From JBFJWU01 sp041623475 [NCBI: bacterium] (GTDB lineage Bacteria; J088): DNA of 64,000 nucleotides. Position 1 is the stretch's first letter. Each line of letters opens with the position of its first letter. A program made the translations under genes and the position numbers. The notes under the pieces are model-generated. The model searched no databases. It was not told the DNA's origin and saw only the letters and a program-made list of their open reading frames with translations. Where the stretch lies: NCBI GenBank assembly GCA_041623475.1, contig JBFJWU010000001.1, forward strand, positions 8,173 through 72,172. The letters are read 5' to 3'. Positions 1-8,767 of this stretch are shown one piece after another.

Positions 1-540
1 ATCCTGTTCAACCCTGACATCGATGCCTAACCGACCGAGGACCCGGCGCACGATCACTGCATAGTCATAGTCATCATCAACCAGCAGAACCCTGGGTCGA
101 TCGTCGGCAACCATCGGCATCATTTGCAGAAGCAAATCGACAATCGTCTCGACCTCTTCGCCGGCGGGCACGAATGCGCGGCTTCCCAGCTGTACGGCGC
201 GCAGACGTTCGGCAAACGAGTCAACTGGCGAAACCATTATCGAGGCTGCGGACACGAAGTTGGCCATCAACTTCCCCCACACGGCCCGGGTTTCATCAGT
301 CTCACCGATCTGGTCCAGGCCCGCGATCACCACATCAGGCTCGACACCACGACTGGCAACAGCCAGGGCATCCAGTGACACAAAATGCCGGACCGAGTAC
401 CCTGCTCCACGCAATGCGACCGGAAGGTTTCCGCGAACATATTCATCGCGTAACAGTACATACACGGTTGGAACGCGGGCTTCCACCCTGGTCGTCGTCG
501 CGGTACTACTGCCATTCGGCAGTTGTTGGGTAAGATGCAT
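1..540 (-). CDS. Tandem receiver response regulator, N-terminal part (runs off left edge)
   Basis: Reading the minus strand from an ATG at 540 gives an open frame with no stop to the window edge (180 codons). Residues ~20-130 have receiver-like hydrophobic spacing (starting VPTVYVLLRDEY), but the strand that should carry the phosphoacceptor Asp reads DVVIAGLDQIG and the Lys of the active site is not evident, so this looks like a degenerate pseudo-receiver. A second domain begins near residue 146 with RVLLVDDDYDYAVIVRRVLG, which has the acidic Asp pair of a true receiver. The output domain lies outside the window. The gene is divergent from the HPt gene 44 bp away, so the two are plausible phosphorelay partners (inference). 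Confidence 0.8.
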   Translation of the reverse strand, partial: MHLTQQLPNGSSTATTTRVEARVPTVYVLLRDEYVRGNLPVALRGAGYSVRHFVSLDALAVASRGVEPDVVIAGLDQIGETDETRAVWGKLMANFVSAASIMVSPVDSFAERLRAVQLGSRAFVPAGEEVETIVDLLLQMMPMVADDRPRVLLVDDDYDYAVIVRRVLGRLGIDVRVEQD

Positions 541-584
541 GGATATTACCGACACAGTTCAATCTTTCGTTATGGTGGCTACTG

Positions 585-905
585 ATGACCGACCGAGACA
601 CTTCACTGGAACCGATTCCCGTAACCGTTGATCCGGACCTCGCAGACCTGGTCCCGACATACCTGGAACGCAGGCGCGCAGATGTCACAGACCTTCGCAA
701 GGCCGTCGCTGGCCGAGATGCCGCGACGGCGCAGACGCTTGGTCATCGGATGAAAGGCACGGGTGCCAGTTACGGATTCGCGGAAATCACAACGACAGGT
801 GCCCGAATCGAAGAAGCGGCAAAAAACGAGGATTTCACCGAAGTTGCGTCTGCGACTGACGAACTTGAATCCCTCCTGGGCCGTTACCGGATTGTTGATA
901 CGTAG
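585..905 (+). CDS. HPt domain histidine phosphotransfer protein
   Basis: This 106-residue protein is almost entirely one HPt helical bundle. The phosphorylatable histidine is H54 in TLGHRMKGTGASYGF, matching the HPt consensus HxxKGxxxxxG. HPt proteins carry phosphoryl groups between hybrid-kinase receivers and response regulators in the cytoplasm. The start has GGTGG a few bases upstream. It lies between two minus-strand receiver proteins with no kinase nearby, so its donor is encoded elsewhere. Family assignment is firm; partners are inferred. Confidence 0.9.
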   Translation: MTDRDTSLEPIPVTVDPDLADLVPTYLERRRADVTDLRKAVAGRDAATAQTLGHRMKGTGASYGFAEITTTGARIEEAAKNEDFTEVASATDELESLLGRYRIVDT

Positions 906-915
906 GTACATTGGT

Positions 916-2214
916 TCAGGAGAACACCCGCCAGCCACGGCGACGGGCAATGTTTTCCAGCATGCGAGCTGAGTTTGGCAGCGGTGGACTGGTGGACTTC
1001 GCCGCGATCCAGTTCTGCTCTTCATCGGCGCGAACGGCAATAATCCCGGCCAGCGGGGAGCCATCGGATGACTGGCCATCAGGATTGACAAAGGTCGCAG
1101 TGTAGGGTGCCGCGTCCTTCAGGGTCGTCGAGATCACTTCGGCAAGCGAATCGCCTGACCCGGGAAGCGTTTTCATTACGGCATCATCCTCGATCAGGAT
1201 TCCAGCAGCGCCAAGGCACTGCGAAACCTGTCCAGCCCAGGCATTGAGCCCGGAACGATGCAGTTCACTGAGTTCGGAAAGTTCGGTTTCCAGGTAGGAC
1301 GCGGTTCGTTGCATCAAGTCGTGGTACCCGAACACCGTTTCGAAAACCGCACGAAAGAAACTCGCCAGCTGATTCAATAACTGGACCTCCCACTGGGCAA
1401 ACGGAGTCTGCGTACCTGTGCGGGCCAGCATCCAGACGATGTCACGGCGCTGGAATTCAAAACGCAATGGGACAAATGCCATGTGGTGGCGGTTCCAGGC
1501 ACGAAACAACGGCCCGGTCAGCGTCGTGGATCCGGCCTCGAATGCAACCGTTTCCACGTTTCCGACAATGCCCTCGAACTCGCCCGACTCGTCCATCAAA
1601 CGGGCATTCTGCCACTTCGTCCCCAGGCCACGATTGGCAACAACCCGCCAGACCAGGCTGTCTGCCACCCGGACCAGGACCCCCGCCGAGTTGGTCTTGA
1701 ACAAGGCCTCAATCTGGTCACCGACGTAGTCGTAAAATGCAGTAACCGACGGCAGGCTGCCTTTGGATATCTGGTCGAAATACCACTCCTGCAAAAGGAG
1801 CATGTTCAACTGCGCCGCCCGTATTCCCGACACCTGCCGTTTGCGTGCAAATGTCTGGACCGCGTTTTCCTGGACAACATTGAACAACGGAAACGGCAGC
1901 GGTTTCGGCATGAAAAAGTCAGCGGCCATCGTTTCCGCGTGCGCCCCCAGTTCATCGTCAGCGACGCCGCTGATCAGGACGATCGAAATATCCTTGTTGG
2001 CCTGTCGCAGGTATTCGGCTGCTTCGTGGCCGGTTTCGCCGCCCAGGTCGTAATCGACAAACGCAACCGGAGTATTGTCGAAATTTTCGTCTGAATTCTT
2101 CAGTTCGGCAATCGAGCTGAACGTCAACGCCTGTCGTTCAATCTTCTGGCAGAAACGCTCGATCAGTGCACAAAACGACGGGTCGTCGTCAATTACCAGA
2201 AATTTGTCGGACAT
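916..2214 (-). CDS. Response regulator with C-terminal sensor-like region
   Basis: The start chosen is the ATG at 2214 (MSDKFLVIDDD), because the longer in-frame extension to 2460 runs through the divergent cyclase gene and precedes a perfect receiver N-terminus. The 432-residue product has a receiver at ~1-120 with acidic pair D9/D10, phosphoacceptor D54 in FVDYDLGG, and Lys in FFMPKPLPF. The remaining ~310 residues hold no recognised DNA-binding or enzymatic motif; the pattern around residues 150-290 resembles a GAF-like ligand domain, followed by helices that may be coiled coil and another small alpha/beta region. It could pass phosphorylation state to a protein partner. The output function is unknown. 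Confidence 0.8.
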   Translation of the reverse strand: MSDKFLVIDDDPSFCALIERFCQKIERQALTFSSIAELKNSDENFDNTPVAFVDYDLGGETGHEAAEYLRQANKDISIVLISGVADDELGAHAETMAADFFMPKPLPFPLFNVVQENAVQTFARKRQVSGIRAAQLNMLLLQEWYFDQISKGSLPSVTAFYDYVGDQIEALFKTNSAGVLVRVADSLVWRVVANRGLGTKWQNARLMDESGEFEGIVGNVETVAFEAGSTTLTGPLFRAWNRHHMAFVPLRFEFQRRDIVWMLARTGTQTPFAQWEVQLLNQLASFFRAVFETVFGYHDLMQRTASYLETELSELSELHRSGLNAWAGQVSQCLGAAGILIEDDAVMKTLPGSGDSLAEVISTTLKDAAPYTATFVNPDGQSSDGSPLAGIIAVRADEEQNWIAAKSTSPPLPNSARMLENIARRRGWRVFS

Positions 2215-2353
2215 AGGAATTGCCTGCTTTCTTCCGGGATCGGTCACGCGACCCGCCGGGTCTGGGCGAATAGTTGCAAGAGCTGTGCCATTATTTTCGG
2301 CACGCATCTTGCTCGTATTGGCATGTTGTTCATTTTTACACAGGTTGTGCCCG

Positions 2354-3412
2354 ATGGATCTCAATAAACCCAAGCTGGAAACCGGAACCGTACTGGTTGT
2401 TGACGACAGCCCTGATTCACGTTCATTGATGCGGCGGTATCTGGAATTGGACGGGCACACGGTTGAAGAAGCTGTCGACGGGCTGGATGCCCTGCAGAAG
2501 ATGTCCTATCTGCGAGCCGATGTGATCCTGATGGATGTCGATATGCCAAAAATGGACGGCGCACGTGCACTGCGTCAGATCAAGGATAACGATGCGCTCC
2601 GGACTGTTCCGGTCATCATGATGTCAGCCCACGAGTCCCGTGAAATCGCGCTGGAATGCATTCAGTTTGGTGCAGACGACTACCTGGACAAGCCGGTATC
2701 CCGCTCTGTGCTGGAGGCCCGTTTGCAGAATTGCCTGCGACGCAAACGAATGATCGATCGACTGGACCGCAAGCTTGTTTCGGCGAATCGCGACCACGCC
2801 CGCGCCCGCGAAGTCCTGCAGGCGATCCTGCCGCCGCGGATTGTTGAAGAGGTACTGTCGATTGGACACGTTCCGCCCCGCAGTCACGACGAAGTTGCTG
2901 TGATGTTTTGCGATGTGGTTGGCTTTACGTCGTTCTGCAATCGCAACGATGCCGAAACTGTCGTTGCAAACCTGCAACAACTTACCGCATTGTTCGATTC
3001 AGTTGCGCAACGGCACGGTGTCGAAAAAATAAAATCAATGGGCGATGCATTTCTTGGCGCCGCAAACCTGCTGCAACCCGCTCCGGATCCGGTCCTGAAT
3101 TGCGTCCGCTGCAGCATCGATATGCTTCGCGAAAGTGCTGGACTTCGACATCCGTGGCACCTGCGAATCGGGATTGCACTGGGTCCACTGGTGTCCGGGA
3201 TCCTTGGCGATCGAAAATTCCTGTTTGATATCTGGGGTGACACCGTCAACCTCGCCCAAAGGATTGAATCGTCCGCCAATCAGGATTCAATTTGCGTCAG
3301 TGAACTGGCCTGGTTGAGCCTGAATGGCAACTGCCGGGGACGATCCAGGGGATCCGTTTCGTTAAAAGGTGTCGGTGAGGTGCAGGTTTTCCAGATCGAC
3401 GGACTGGTCTGA
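2354..3412 (+). CDS. Receiver-class III adenylate cyclase fusion
   Basis: The ATG at 2354 (MDLNKPKLETG) is chosen over an upstream in-frame start because the receiver begins directly after it. The 352-residue protein has a receiver at ~10-130 with phosphoacceptor D61 (ILMDVDMPKMDG) and Lys in YLDKPVS, a short helical linker, then a class III cyclase domain at ~175-345. Both metal Asp residues are present (D187 in FCDVVGF, D231 in KSMGDAF). The substrate-specifying pair is K227 and D292 (FDIWGDTVN), the adenylate rather than guanylate type, and transition-state N299 and R303 are present. It should convert ATP to cAMP under phosphorylation control. It is transcribed divergently from the preceding receiver gene across 139 bp. 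Confidence 0.93.
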   Translation: MDLNKPKLETGTVLVVDDSPDSRSLMRRYLELDGHTVEEAVDGLDALQKMSYLRADVILMDVDMPKMDGARALRQIKDNDALRTVPVIMMSAHESREIALECIQFGADDYLDKPVSRSVLEARLQNCLRRKRMIDRLDRKLVSANRDHARAREVLQAILPPRIVEEVLSIGHVPPRSHDEVAVMFCDVVGFTSFCNRNDAETVVANLQQLTALFDSVAQRHGVEKIKSMGDAFLGAANLLQPAPDPVLNCVRCSIDMLRESAGLRHPWHLRIGIALGPLVSGILGDRKFLFDIWGDTVNLAQRIESSANQDSICVSELAWLSLNGNCRGRSRGSVSLKGVGEVQVFQIDGLV

Positions 3413-3420
3413 GGTCTGGC

Positions 3421-4770
3421 TCAGTCCTGGCGCATTTTCCGATACAACGTCGAACGATCGACCCCCATCCGTCCAGCGGCGACCTGACGCTTGCCGCCAC
3501 AATCGTCGATAATGCGTTCAATATGGCGCTGTTCAAACAACTGGACAGCGTCCGCCAGGTTATCCGGATAATCAACCACATTTGCAGAATCGGCATTTGC
3601 GGTGGAGCCGATTTCGAAAGGCAGGTCTTCACGTTCGATTAAATCTGAACGTGCAAAGATCAATGCGCGTTCGATGACGTTTCTCAATTCCCGGACATTT
3701 CCAGGCCACGCGTGGGCAACCAGCGCTGCCATCGCGTTATCCGAGATTCCCGATGTGCTCGAATTGGTTTCATGATGGAGCAATTGGAAAAAATGTCGGG
3801 CCAGGACAGGAATATCGCCGATTCGATCCCGTAACGGCGGCAGCGACAACTGCACCACGTTCAGTCGATAAAACAGATCCTCCCGGAACCGCCCCTGGCC
3901 AACCATCTGCTGCAAGTCCTGGTGTGTTGCGGCAACGACACGCACGTCAATCTGGCGACTGGCAGTTGCCCCCAGCCGCTGGATATTGCGTTCTTCGAGA
4001 ACACGCAACAACTTTGCCTGGACGGCAAGCGGCATGTCACCGATTTCGTCCAGAAACAGGGTCCCGCCGTCGGCCAGTTCGATTAACCCCTGTTTCGCCT
4101 CGGCTGCGCTTGTAAACGCACCTTTTTCGTAACCAAACAATTCGGACTCGATCAGGTCATCCGGCAAAGCTGCACAATTAATGGCAACAAACGGACCATC
4201 CGCGCGATCACTGACGTCGTGGATCGTTCTGGCCAGGACTTCCTTGCCCGTACCGGTTTCACCAAGAACCAGGATCGAGGTACCGGTCGGGGCCACCCTG
4301 GCAACCAGTTCCCGAACCTCTTCCATGGCCGAAGAATCGCCAATCAACCCAGTCGTTGATCCCAGGCGACTGACCTCACGGCGCAGCGCCGAGATTTCCC
4401 GACGATTGCGAGCCTCGCTGCCAAGACGGTCGAGTCTCTTGTTAAACTCGTCCTGGTCGACGGGCTTCGTAATATAGTCGATCGCTCCCAGGCGCATTGC
4501 CTCGACAGCTCGATCAACCGAATCTTCGGCCGTAATCATGATTGTCGCAATCTCGGGCGCTGTTTCGGTGATCCAGGACAACACGTCCAAGCCGGATTCG
4601 TCAGGCAGGTTCAGGTCGAGGACAACGACATCGGGAACAGATTCGGCCAATATCCTGCGGGCTTGTGCGCCGGATTCGGCGTGTTGGACGAGAAAATCCA
4701 GACGGGTCATCCATCCGGATACCAGCGAACGAAAATCAGGATCGTCTTCGACAATAATACCGGTGCGCAC
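3421..4770 (-). CDS. NtrC-family sigma-54-dependent response regulator
   Basis: The 449-residue protein has the complete NtrC layout: receiver at 1-120 (D52 in VVVLDLNLPDESG, Lys in DYITKPVDQ), AAA+ sigma-54 activation domain at ~140-375 with Walker A GETGTGKE, GAFTSA in place of the usual GAFTGA loop, and Walker B GGTLFLDEIGD, plus a Fis-type helix-turn-helix at the C-terminus (RQVAAGRMGVDRSTLYRKM). The start codon is GTG. It activates sigma-54 promoters when phosphorylated. It lies downstream of pilT on the same strand, which would suit a PilR-like role in pilus control, but there is no linked kinase, so the target is inference. Confidence 0.95.
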   Translation of the reverse strand: MRTGIIVEDDPDFRSLVSGWMTRLDFLVQHAESGAQARRILAESVPDVVVLDLNLPDESGLDVLSWITETAPEIATIMITAEDSVDRAVEAMRLGAIDYITKPVDQDEFNKRLDRLGSEARNRREISALRREVSRLGSTTGLIGDSSAMEEVRELVARVAPTGTSILVLGETGTGKEVLARTIHDVSDRADGPFVAINCAALPDDLIESELFGYEKGAFTSAAEAKQGLIELADGGTLFLDEIGDMPLAVQAKLLRVLEERNIQRLGATASRQIDVRVVAATHQDLQQMVGQGRFREDLFYRLNVVQLSLPPLRDRIGDIPVLARHFFQLLHHETNSSTSGISDNAMAALVAHAWPGNVRELRNVIERALIFARSDLIEREDLPFEIGSTANADSANVVDYPDNLADAVQLFEQRHIERIIDDCGGKRQVAAGRMGVDRSTLYRKMRQD

Positions 4771-4894
4771 GGCGTGTTCAGCCCTGTAAGTTGCAAACAG
4801 TTTGAGTCATGAAAAGCAGACTAGCAGATCTGGGTCCAGCAACAAAAAAGATGTTCGACAGCGCTGCCCGGCTGGGCAGCCTTAACCCTGCGCG

Positions 4895-6094
4895 TCAGAT
4901 GCGCTCGATTTCGAAGTCGTCGCCGCCGCCGCCACCGCCACCGCCAGCATCACCACTGCCATCGTCGCCACCACCATCAAAGTCGCTCCACGCCTCGTCG
5001 CTGGTGCCGCCGACGCCCGATACCCGCAATTTGAAATCGTCCGGATTGGACGATTGGCGCAGGGCCTCCTCGAACGAGATCAGACCCTGTTTGAGCAATT
5101 TCATCAACGACTGGTCGAATGTCTGCATTCCGTAGGTTGTGTGGCCTTTGGAGATCGCATCGTGGATCTCGCGAGTCCGTTCTGGATCGATGATCAGTTC
5201 GCGAATCCGATGGGTGACCCGCATGATCTCCAACGCCGGGACCCGCCCCTTGCCGTCCGTCGTCGGCACCAGTCGCTGGCTGATGACCGCCCGCAGGATC
5301 GAGCCCAGCTGCAGGCGAACCTGTTTTTGCTGGTATGGCGGAAAGACAGACACGATCCGGTTGATCGTTTCGGTTGCGTCCATTGTGTGCAGGGTACTCA
5401 TGACCAGATGGCCGGTTTCGGCAGCGGTCAACGCCGTTTCAATGGTTTCAAAGTCGCGCATCTCACCGACCAGGATGACATCGGGGTCCTGGCGCAGCGC
5501 GCTCTTAAGTGCCCCGGCAAATGACAACGTATCAACCCCGACCTCACGCTGGTTGACGATTGATCGTTTGTCCCGGATCAGGAACTCGACCGGGTCCTCG
5601 ACCGTCATGATGTGCCGGGTTTTGCGGCTGTTGATGTAATCAATCAACGCCGCCAGCGTCGTCGACTTGCCGGAACCAGTTGTCCCCGTAACCAGAACCA
5701 GACCGCGTTCCTCGTTGCCGATTTTTTCCAGGACCGGCGGCAGGTTCAACGATTCGAAATTCTGGATCGCAAATGGAATGACACGAAAGACAACACCGAT
5801 TGTCCCGCGCTGCTGGAAGACGTTGACACGAAAACGCCCGAGCCCCGGAACACCATACGCCAGGTCAATTTCGTGACTGCGCTTGAACTCTTCTTTCTGG
5901 GCAGGATTCATGATGCCCAGGGCCATCTTGGTCACTTCGTCCGGCGTCAGGCGTTTCGCATTCTTGAGGGGCACCAGCGCACCGGTAATACGGAACATCG
6001 GCGGCAGGCCGGCCTTCAGGTGGATGTCACTGGCACCGCCCTTGAGGGCAATCTTCAGGACATTATTGAGGTCCAGTGCACCGCCTTCGCTCAT
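4895..6094 (-). CDS. pilT: Type IV pilus retraction ATPase PilT
   Basis: The 399-residue protein matches PilT along its length. It has an N-terminal PAS-like domain ([11 protein letters not shown]), Walker [11 protein letters not shown], Asp box, Walker B with [12 protein letters not shown] and His box [13 protein letters not shown]. The C-terminal retraction motif, AIRNLIRE-like in characterised PilT, reads RIRELI here. PilT is the cytoplasmic hexameric motor that depolymerises type IV pili for twitching. Residues after ~365 form an extra Asp/Gly-rich tail with eight consecutive Gly, ending in FEIERI; standard PilT is ~345 residues. Its start overlaps the recA stop by 4 bp (ATGA), so the two are probably translationally coupled. 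Confidence 0.96.
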   Translation of the reverse strand: MSEGGALDLNNVLKIALKGGASDIHLKAGLPPMFRITGALVPLKNAKRLTPDEVTKMALGIMNPAQKEEFKRSHEIDLAYGVPGLGRFRVNVFQQRGTIGVVFRVIPFAIQNFESLNLPPVLEKIGNEERGLVLVTGTTGSGKSTTLAALIDYINSRKTRHIMTVEDPVEFLIRDKRSIVNQREVGVDTLSFAGALKSALRQDPDVILVGEMRDFETIETALTAAETGHLVMSTLHTMDATETINRIVSVFPPYQQKQVRLQLGSILRAVISQRLVPTTDGKGRVPALEIMRVTHRIRELIIDPERTREIHDAISKGHTTYGMQTFDQSLMKLLKQGLISFEEALRQSSNPDDFKLRVSGVGGTSDEAWSDFDGGGDDGSGDAGGGGGGGGDDFEIERI

Positions 6095-7143
6095 TTGGCT
6101 GCTTCCTTCTTGGCCGGTTTGCCCTCGGTCACGGGCGCCGGATCAGCGGGTGCCGACATGCCGACGTGTTCACGGACCTTGGCATCGATTTCGCGAATCA
6201 AATCGCCGCCTTCTTCTAATTGCGCGACGACGTTGTCCCGTCCCTGGCCCAGGCGTTCGCCACCATAGCTGTACCAGCTGCCAGACTTTTCAACGATGTC
6301 CATTTCGACCGCCAGGTCCAGTACATCGCCCGCGTAATTCACGCCGGTGCCATAGAGTATGTCAAATTCGCATGTCTTGAACGGGGGCGCGACCTTGTTC
6401 TTGACGACCTTGACGCGGGTCCGGTTGCCAGTGACTTCTTCACCGCGTTTCAACGCACCGATACGGCGAATATCCAGGCGAATGCTGGAATAGAACTTGA
6501 GCGCGTTGCCACCTGTTGTCGTTTCCGGACTGCCAAACATGACACCAATTTTCATCCGAATCTGGTTGATAAAGATAATCGTCGATCCCGAGCGGGAAAC
6601 CGCTGCCGTCAGCTTGCGCAACGCCTGGCTCATCAAGCGGGCCTGCAGGCCGACATGATGGTCACCCATTTCGCCTTCAATCTCGGCCCGCGGTGTCAAC
6701 GCGGCAACCGAATCAACGACGACCAGGTCAACAACGCCACTGCGCACCAGATGTTCGGTAATTTCCAGCGCTTCTTCGCCGGTATTCGGCTGGCTGACGA
6801 CCAGGTCTTCAGTATTGACACCCAGTTTGCGGGCATAAGACACGTCCAGCGCGTGCTCGGCATCGACAAATGCGGCGACACCGTCCATCTTCTGGATCGA
6901 TGCGACAGCCTGCAAGGCCAGGGTTGTCTTGCCACTGGACTCGGGTCCATAGATTTCGATCACCCTGCCGCGCGGTAATCCGCCCACGCCCAGGGCAATA
7001 TCCAGGGACAGGCTGCCAGTCGAAATGACGGGGATCTCAGGCAGGGCTTCGGCATCTCCAAGACGCATAATCGCGCCCTTGCCGAACTGTTTTTCGATTG
7101 ACTGCAGGGTCAGGTCTAGGGTTTTCTTCTTTTGGTCATCCAC
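6091..7143 (-). CDS. recA: Recombinase RecA
   Basis: The 350-residue product is a typical RecA: Walker [12 protein letters not shown], the [11 protein letters not shown] segment, Walker [14 protein letters not shown]-binding loop L1 with EGEMGD, loop L2 beginning [18 protein letters not shown], and a Lys/Ala-rich C-terminal tail. It forms filaments on single-stranded DNA for strand exchange and stimulates LexA self-cleavage. The start is GTG (GTG GAT GAC) with AGGA about ten bases upstream; no in-frame ATG precedes it. It is the first gene of the recA-pilT pair. A candidate operator lies in the upstream region. Confidence 0.98.
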   Translation of the reverse strand: MDDQKKKTLDLTLQSIEKQFGKGAIMRLGDAEALPEIPVISTGSLSLDIALGVGGLPRGRVIEIYGPESSGKTTLALQAVASIQKMDGVAAFVDAEHALDVSYARKLGVNTEDLVVSQPNTGEEALEITEHLVRSGVVDLVVVDSVAALTPRAEIEGEMGDHHVGLQARLMSQALRKLTAAVSRSGSTIIFINQIRMKIGVMFGSPETTTGGNALKFYSSIRLDIRRIGALKRGEEVTGNRTRVKVVKNKVAPPFKTCEFDILYGTGVNYAGDVLDLAVEMDIVEKSGSWYSYGGERLGQGRDNVVAQLEEGGDLIREIDAKVREHVGMSAPADPAPVTEGKPAKKEAAK

Positions 7144-7189
7144 CGATTGTATGTCCTGTAATCCGGGGCAACTGGGCCCGTTTACCTGA

Positions 7190-7218
7190 TTCCCAAACGG
7201 GAACTGGCATCCATTTTA
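7190..7218 (-). promoter_or_regulatory. Candidate recA promoter -10 with inverted-repeat operator
   Basis: On the minus strand a TAAAAT hexamer (7218-7213) is followed ten bases later by the perfect inverted repeat TTCCC-N4-GGGAA (7203-7190). This puts the repeat just downstream of a predicted transcription start and ~47-60 bp upstream of the recA start codon. A repressor site in this place would fit SOS control. The repeat does not match the LexA boxes I know from E. coli or Bacillus. No good -35 hexamer is visible. Confidence 0.35.
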
Positions 7219-7331
7219 GCAGGCTGCGCGATAAATCCCATGGTTTTGACAAGGGCCGACCCGAACGGCTTGCGCGGTCCGGCAAACGACGACTAACATG
7301 GCGCGGTTGGCTATAGTCGGGGATCTGAATA

Positions 7332-8270
7332 ATGAAAAAAATAGCGATTACCGGGTGCTCGGGATACTACGGGCGGAAACTTGTTGCGGCGTTACGCGCA
7401 GCCCAGCCGGATGTCAGGATCCTGGGCCTGGATATTTCCAAACCGACCGACAATGCGCCGGACGACTTCGTTGAAATAGATGTGCGCAGCGGCGGCCTCC
7501 TGGATCCGGTCAAGGCGTTCAAGCCGGATACCCTGATTCACCTGGCGTTTATCGTCAACCCGATGCACGACGAAGCCCTGATGCATTCAATCAACGTCGA
7601 CGGCACGCGCAATCTGCTGGAAGTGGCCGGGCAGGTCAAGCCGAAGCGACTGCTGGTCGCCAGCAGCGCCACTGCGTACGGTGCCTGGCCCGACAACCCG
7701 CTGCCGATCAAAGAGTCCTGGCCGACCCGGGCTCGACGGGAGTTTCTGTATGCGGCGGACAAGGCAGACCTGGACCACATGGTCGCGGATTTTTCCAGCC
7801 GCAACCCCGGGATCAAGGTCAGCTGGACCCGGCCCTGCATTATTTACGGCCCCGGCGTCGAGAACTACCTGAGCCGCATGATCGTCGGTCAACCGGCCAC
7901 GATCCTGGCCGACGGCTACGACCTGCCAATCCAGTTTGTCCACGAGCAGGACGTCGTCGATGCGACAATCCTGATCCTGCAGAAAAATGCCACGGGACCG
8001 TTCAATGTGGCGCCGCCGGACTGGGTTCACATGTCGGATCTGGCCAGGATTATGGGCAAGAAAATCGTCAAACTTCCCTTTGCGGTCATGTATGGACTGG
8101 CGTGGACGATGTGGAAGCTGAGACTGAAAGATGCCGAAGCCCCGCCCGGCACGCTTTATTTCTTCAAATACCCCTGGGTTATCCGCCCCGAACGCCTGAT
8201 CGACGAGCTGGGATATGAATTCAAGTACAGCACCCTCCAGACGTTCCACGCCATGCTGGACAGCCGGTAG
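7332..8270 (+). CDS. NAD(P)-dependent epimerase/dehydratase (extended SDR)
   Basis: The 312-residue protein is an extended short-chain dehydrogenase/reductase. It has the nucleotide-binding motif TGCSGYYG at residues 7-14, an Asp pair around residue 60 (DVRSGGLLD), HLAFIVNP in place of the usual HLAA motif, SSATAYG, and the catalytic YxxxK as YAADK. Members act on nucleotide sugars, sterols or similar substrates in the cytoplasm. The substrate cannot be read from sequence. It is monocistronic, divergent from recA and followed by a long non-coding stretch. Confidence 0.88.
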   Translation: MKKIAITGCSGYYGRKLVAALRAAQPDVRILGLDISKPTDNAPDDFVEIDVRSGGLLDPVKAFKPDTLIHLAFIVNPMHDEALMHSINVDGTRNLLEVAGQVKPKRLLVASSATAYGAWPDNPLPIKESWPTRARREFLYAADKADLDHMVADFSSRNPGIKVSWTRPCIIYGPGVENYLSRMIVGQPATILADGYDLPIQFVHEQDVVDATILILQKNATGPFNVAPPDWVHMSDLARIMGKKIVKLPFAVMYGLAWTMWKLRLKDAEAPPGTLYFFKYPWVIRPERLIDELGYEFKYSTLQTFHAMLDSR

Positions 8271-8767
8271 CTGCGATCAAAGGACAACCCAACGCAGAGG
8301 CACAGAGTGGAAGAATAGAGAATTCACCACGGGGGACATGGGGAAAAGACAAAGGGATTGCCCGGCACCCGCACCTCAAACACGCCCAATAGAGGCCAGA
8401 TAAATCCTCGTTTGGATCCTGCCGAGACGAAAGTTTGAAAATCGGACAAAGACAAGCCCGCCTGTTTGACCGACCGCAGGAAGGGAGTTCGGGATTGGAC
8501 CGATTTTTGAGCCTGAAAGCGAGGAGATCTGTTCCGACGCGAGCAGAACGAACAGGAACAGGCGGGGCACCCTTGTTTGCCTGCATTATTGGGCGAGCAA
8601 TAATGCAGGGCTGGCCGCGGCAGTGGGCCTGAAATCCCCCCGGAATCCACCGGCGACACATTTCGGATGATCCCCGGCAACCAACGACTGGCACAGCGCG
8701 CCTCGATCATGAACAATGACGGTTCCCTGATAATCCGCAATACCCGATTCCCAGAAAAGGCATCCCG
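8271..8767. other. 497-bp intergenic region without a credible gene
   Basis: The ORFs possible here on either strand are low-complexity, Arg/Cys/Ser-rich and lack family resemblance or ribosome binding sites. The left part (8288-8350) holds a purine-rich non-coding motif with AACGCAGAGGCACAGAG. The right part, from about 8450, holds the hairpin-rich element listed separately. The last ~20 bases contain AAAAGG, the ribosome binding site of the next gene. I see no tRNA. Confidence 0.7.
8453..8609. repeat. Hairpin-rich structured intergenic element, copy A
   Basis: The arm CCCGCCTGTT (8457-8466) pairs perfectly with AACAGGCGGG (8557-8566), and adjacent CAAG (8453-8456) can pair with CTTG (8572-8575) across a 5-nt bulge, closing a ~120-nt domain. 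Inside it, GTTC and GAAC flank a loop with GCGAGCA. Just outside, CCTGCATTATT (8580-8590) and AATAATGCAGG (8599-8609) form a perfect 11-bp hairpin with loop GGGCGAGC. The segment CTGTTTGACCGACCGCAG near its start resembles CTGTTTGAGCGGCAGCGAG at 10664, so this may be a dispersed repeat or a structured RNA. Confidence 0.5.

Noticed and set aside
4844-4880. Hairpin GCTGCCC/GGGCAGC and T6 after pilT as a terminator
   Set aside because: On the minus strand the T run begins about 12 bases after the stem, too far for an intrinsic terminator.
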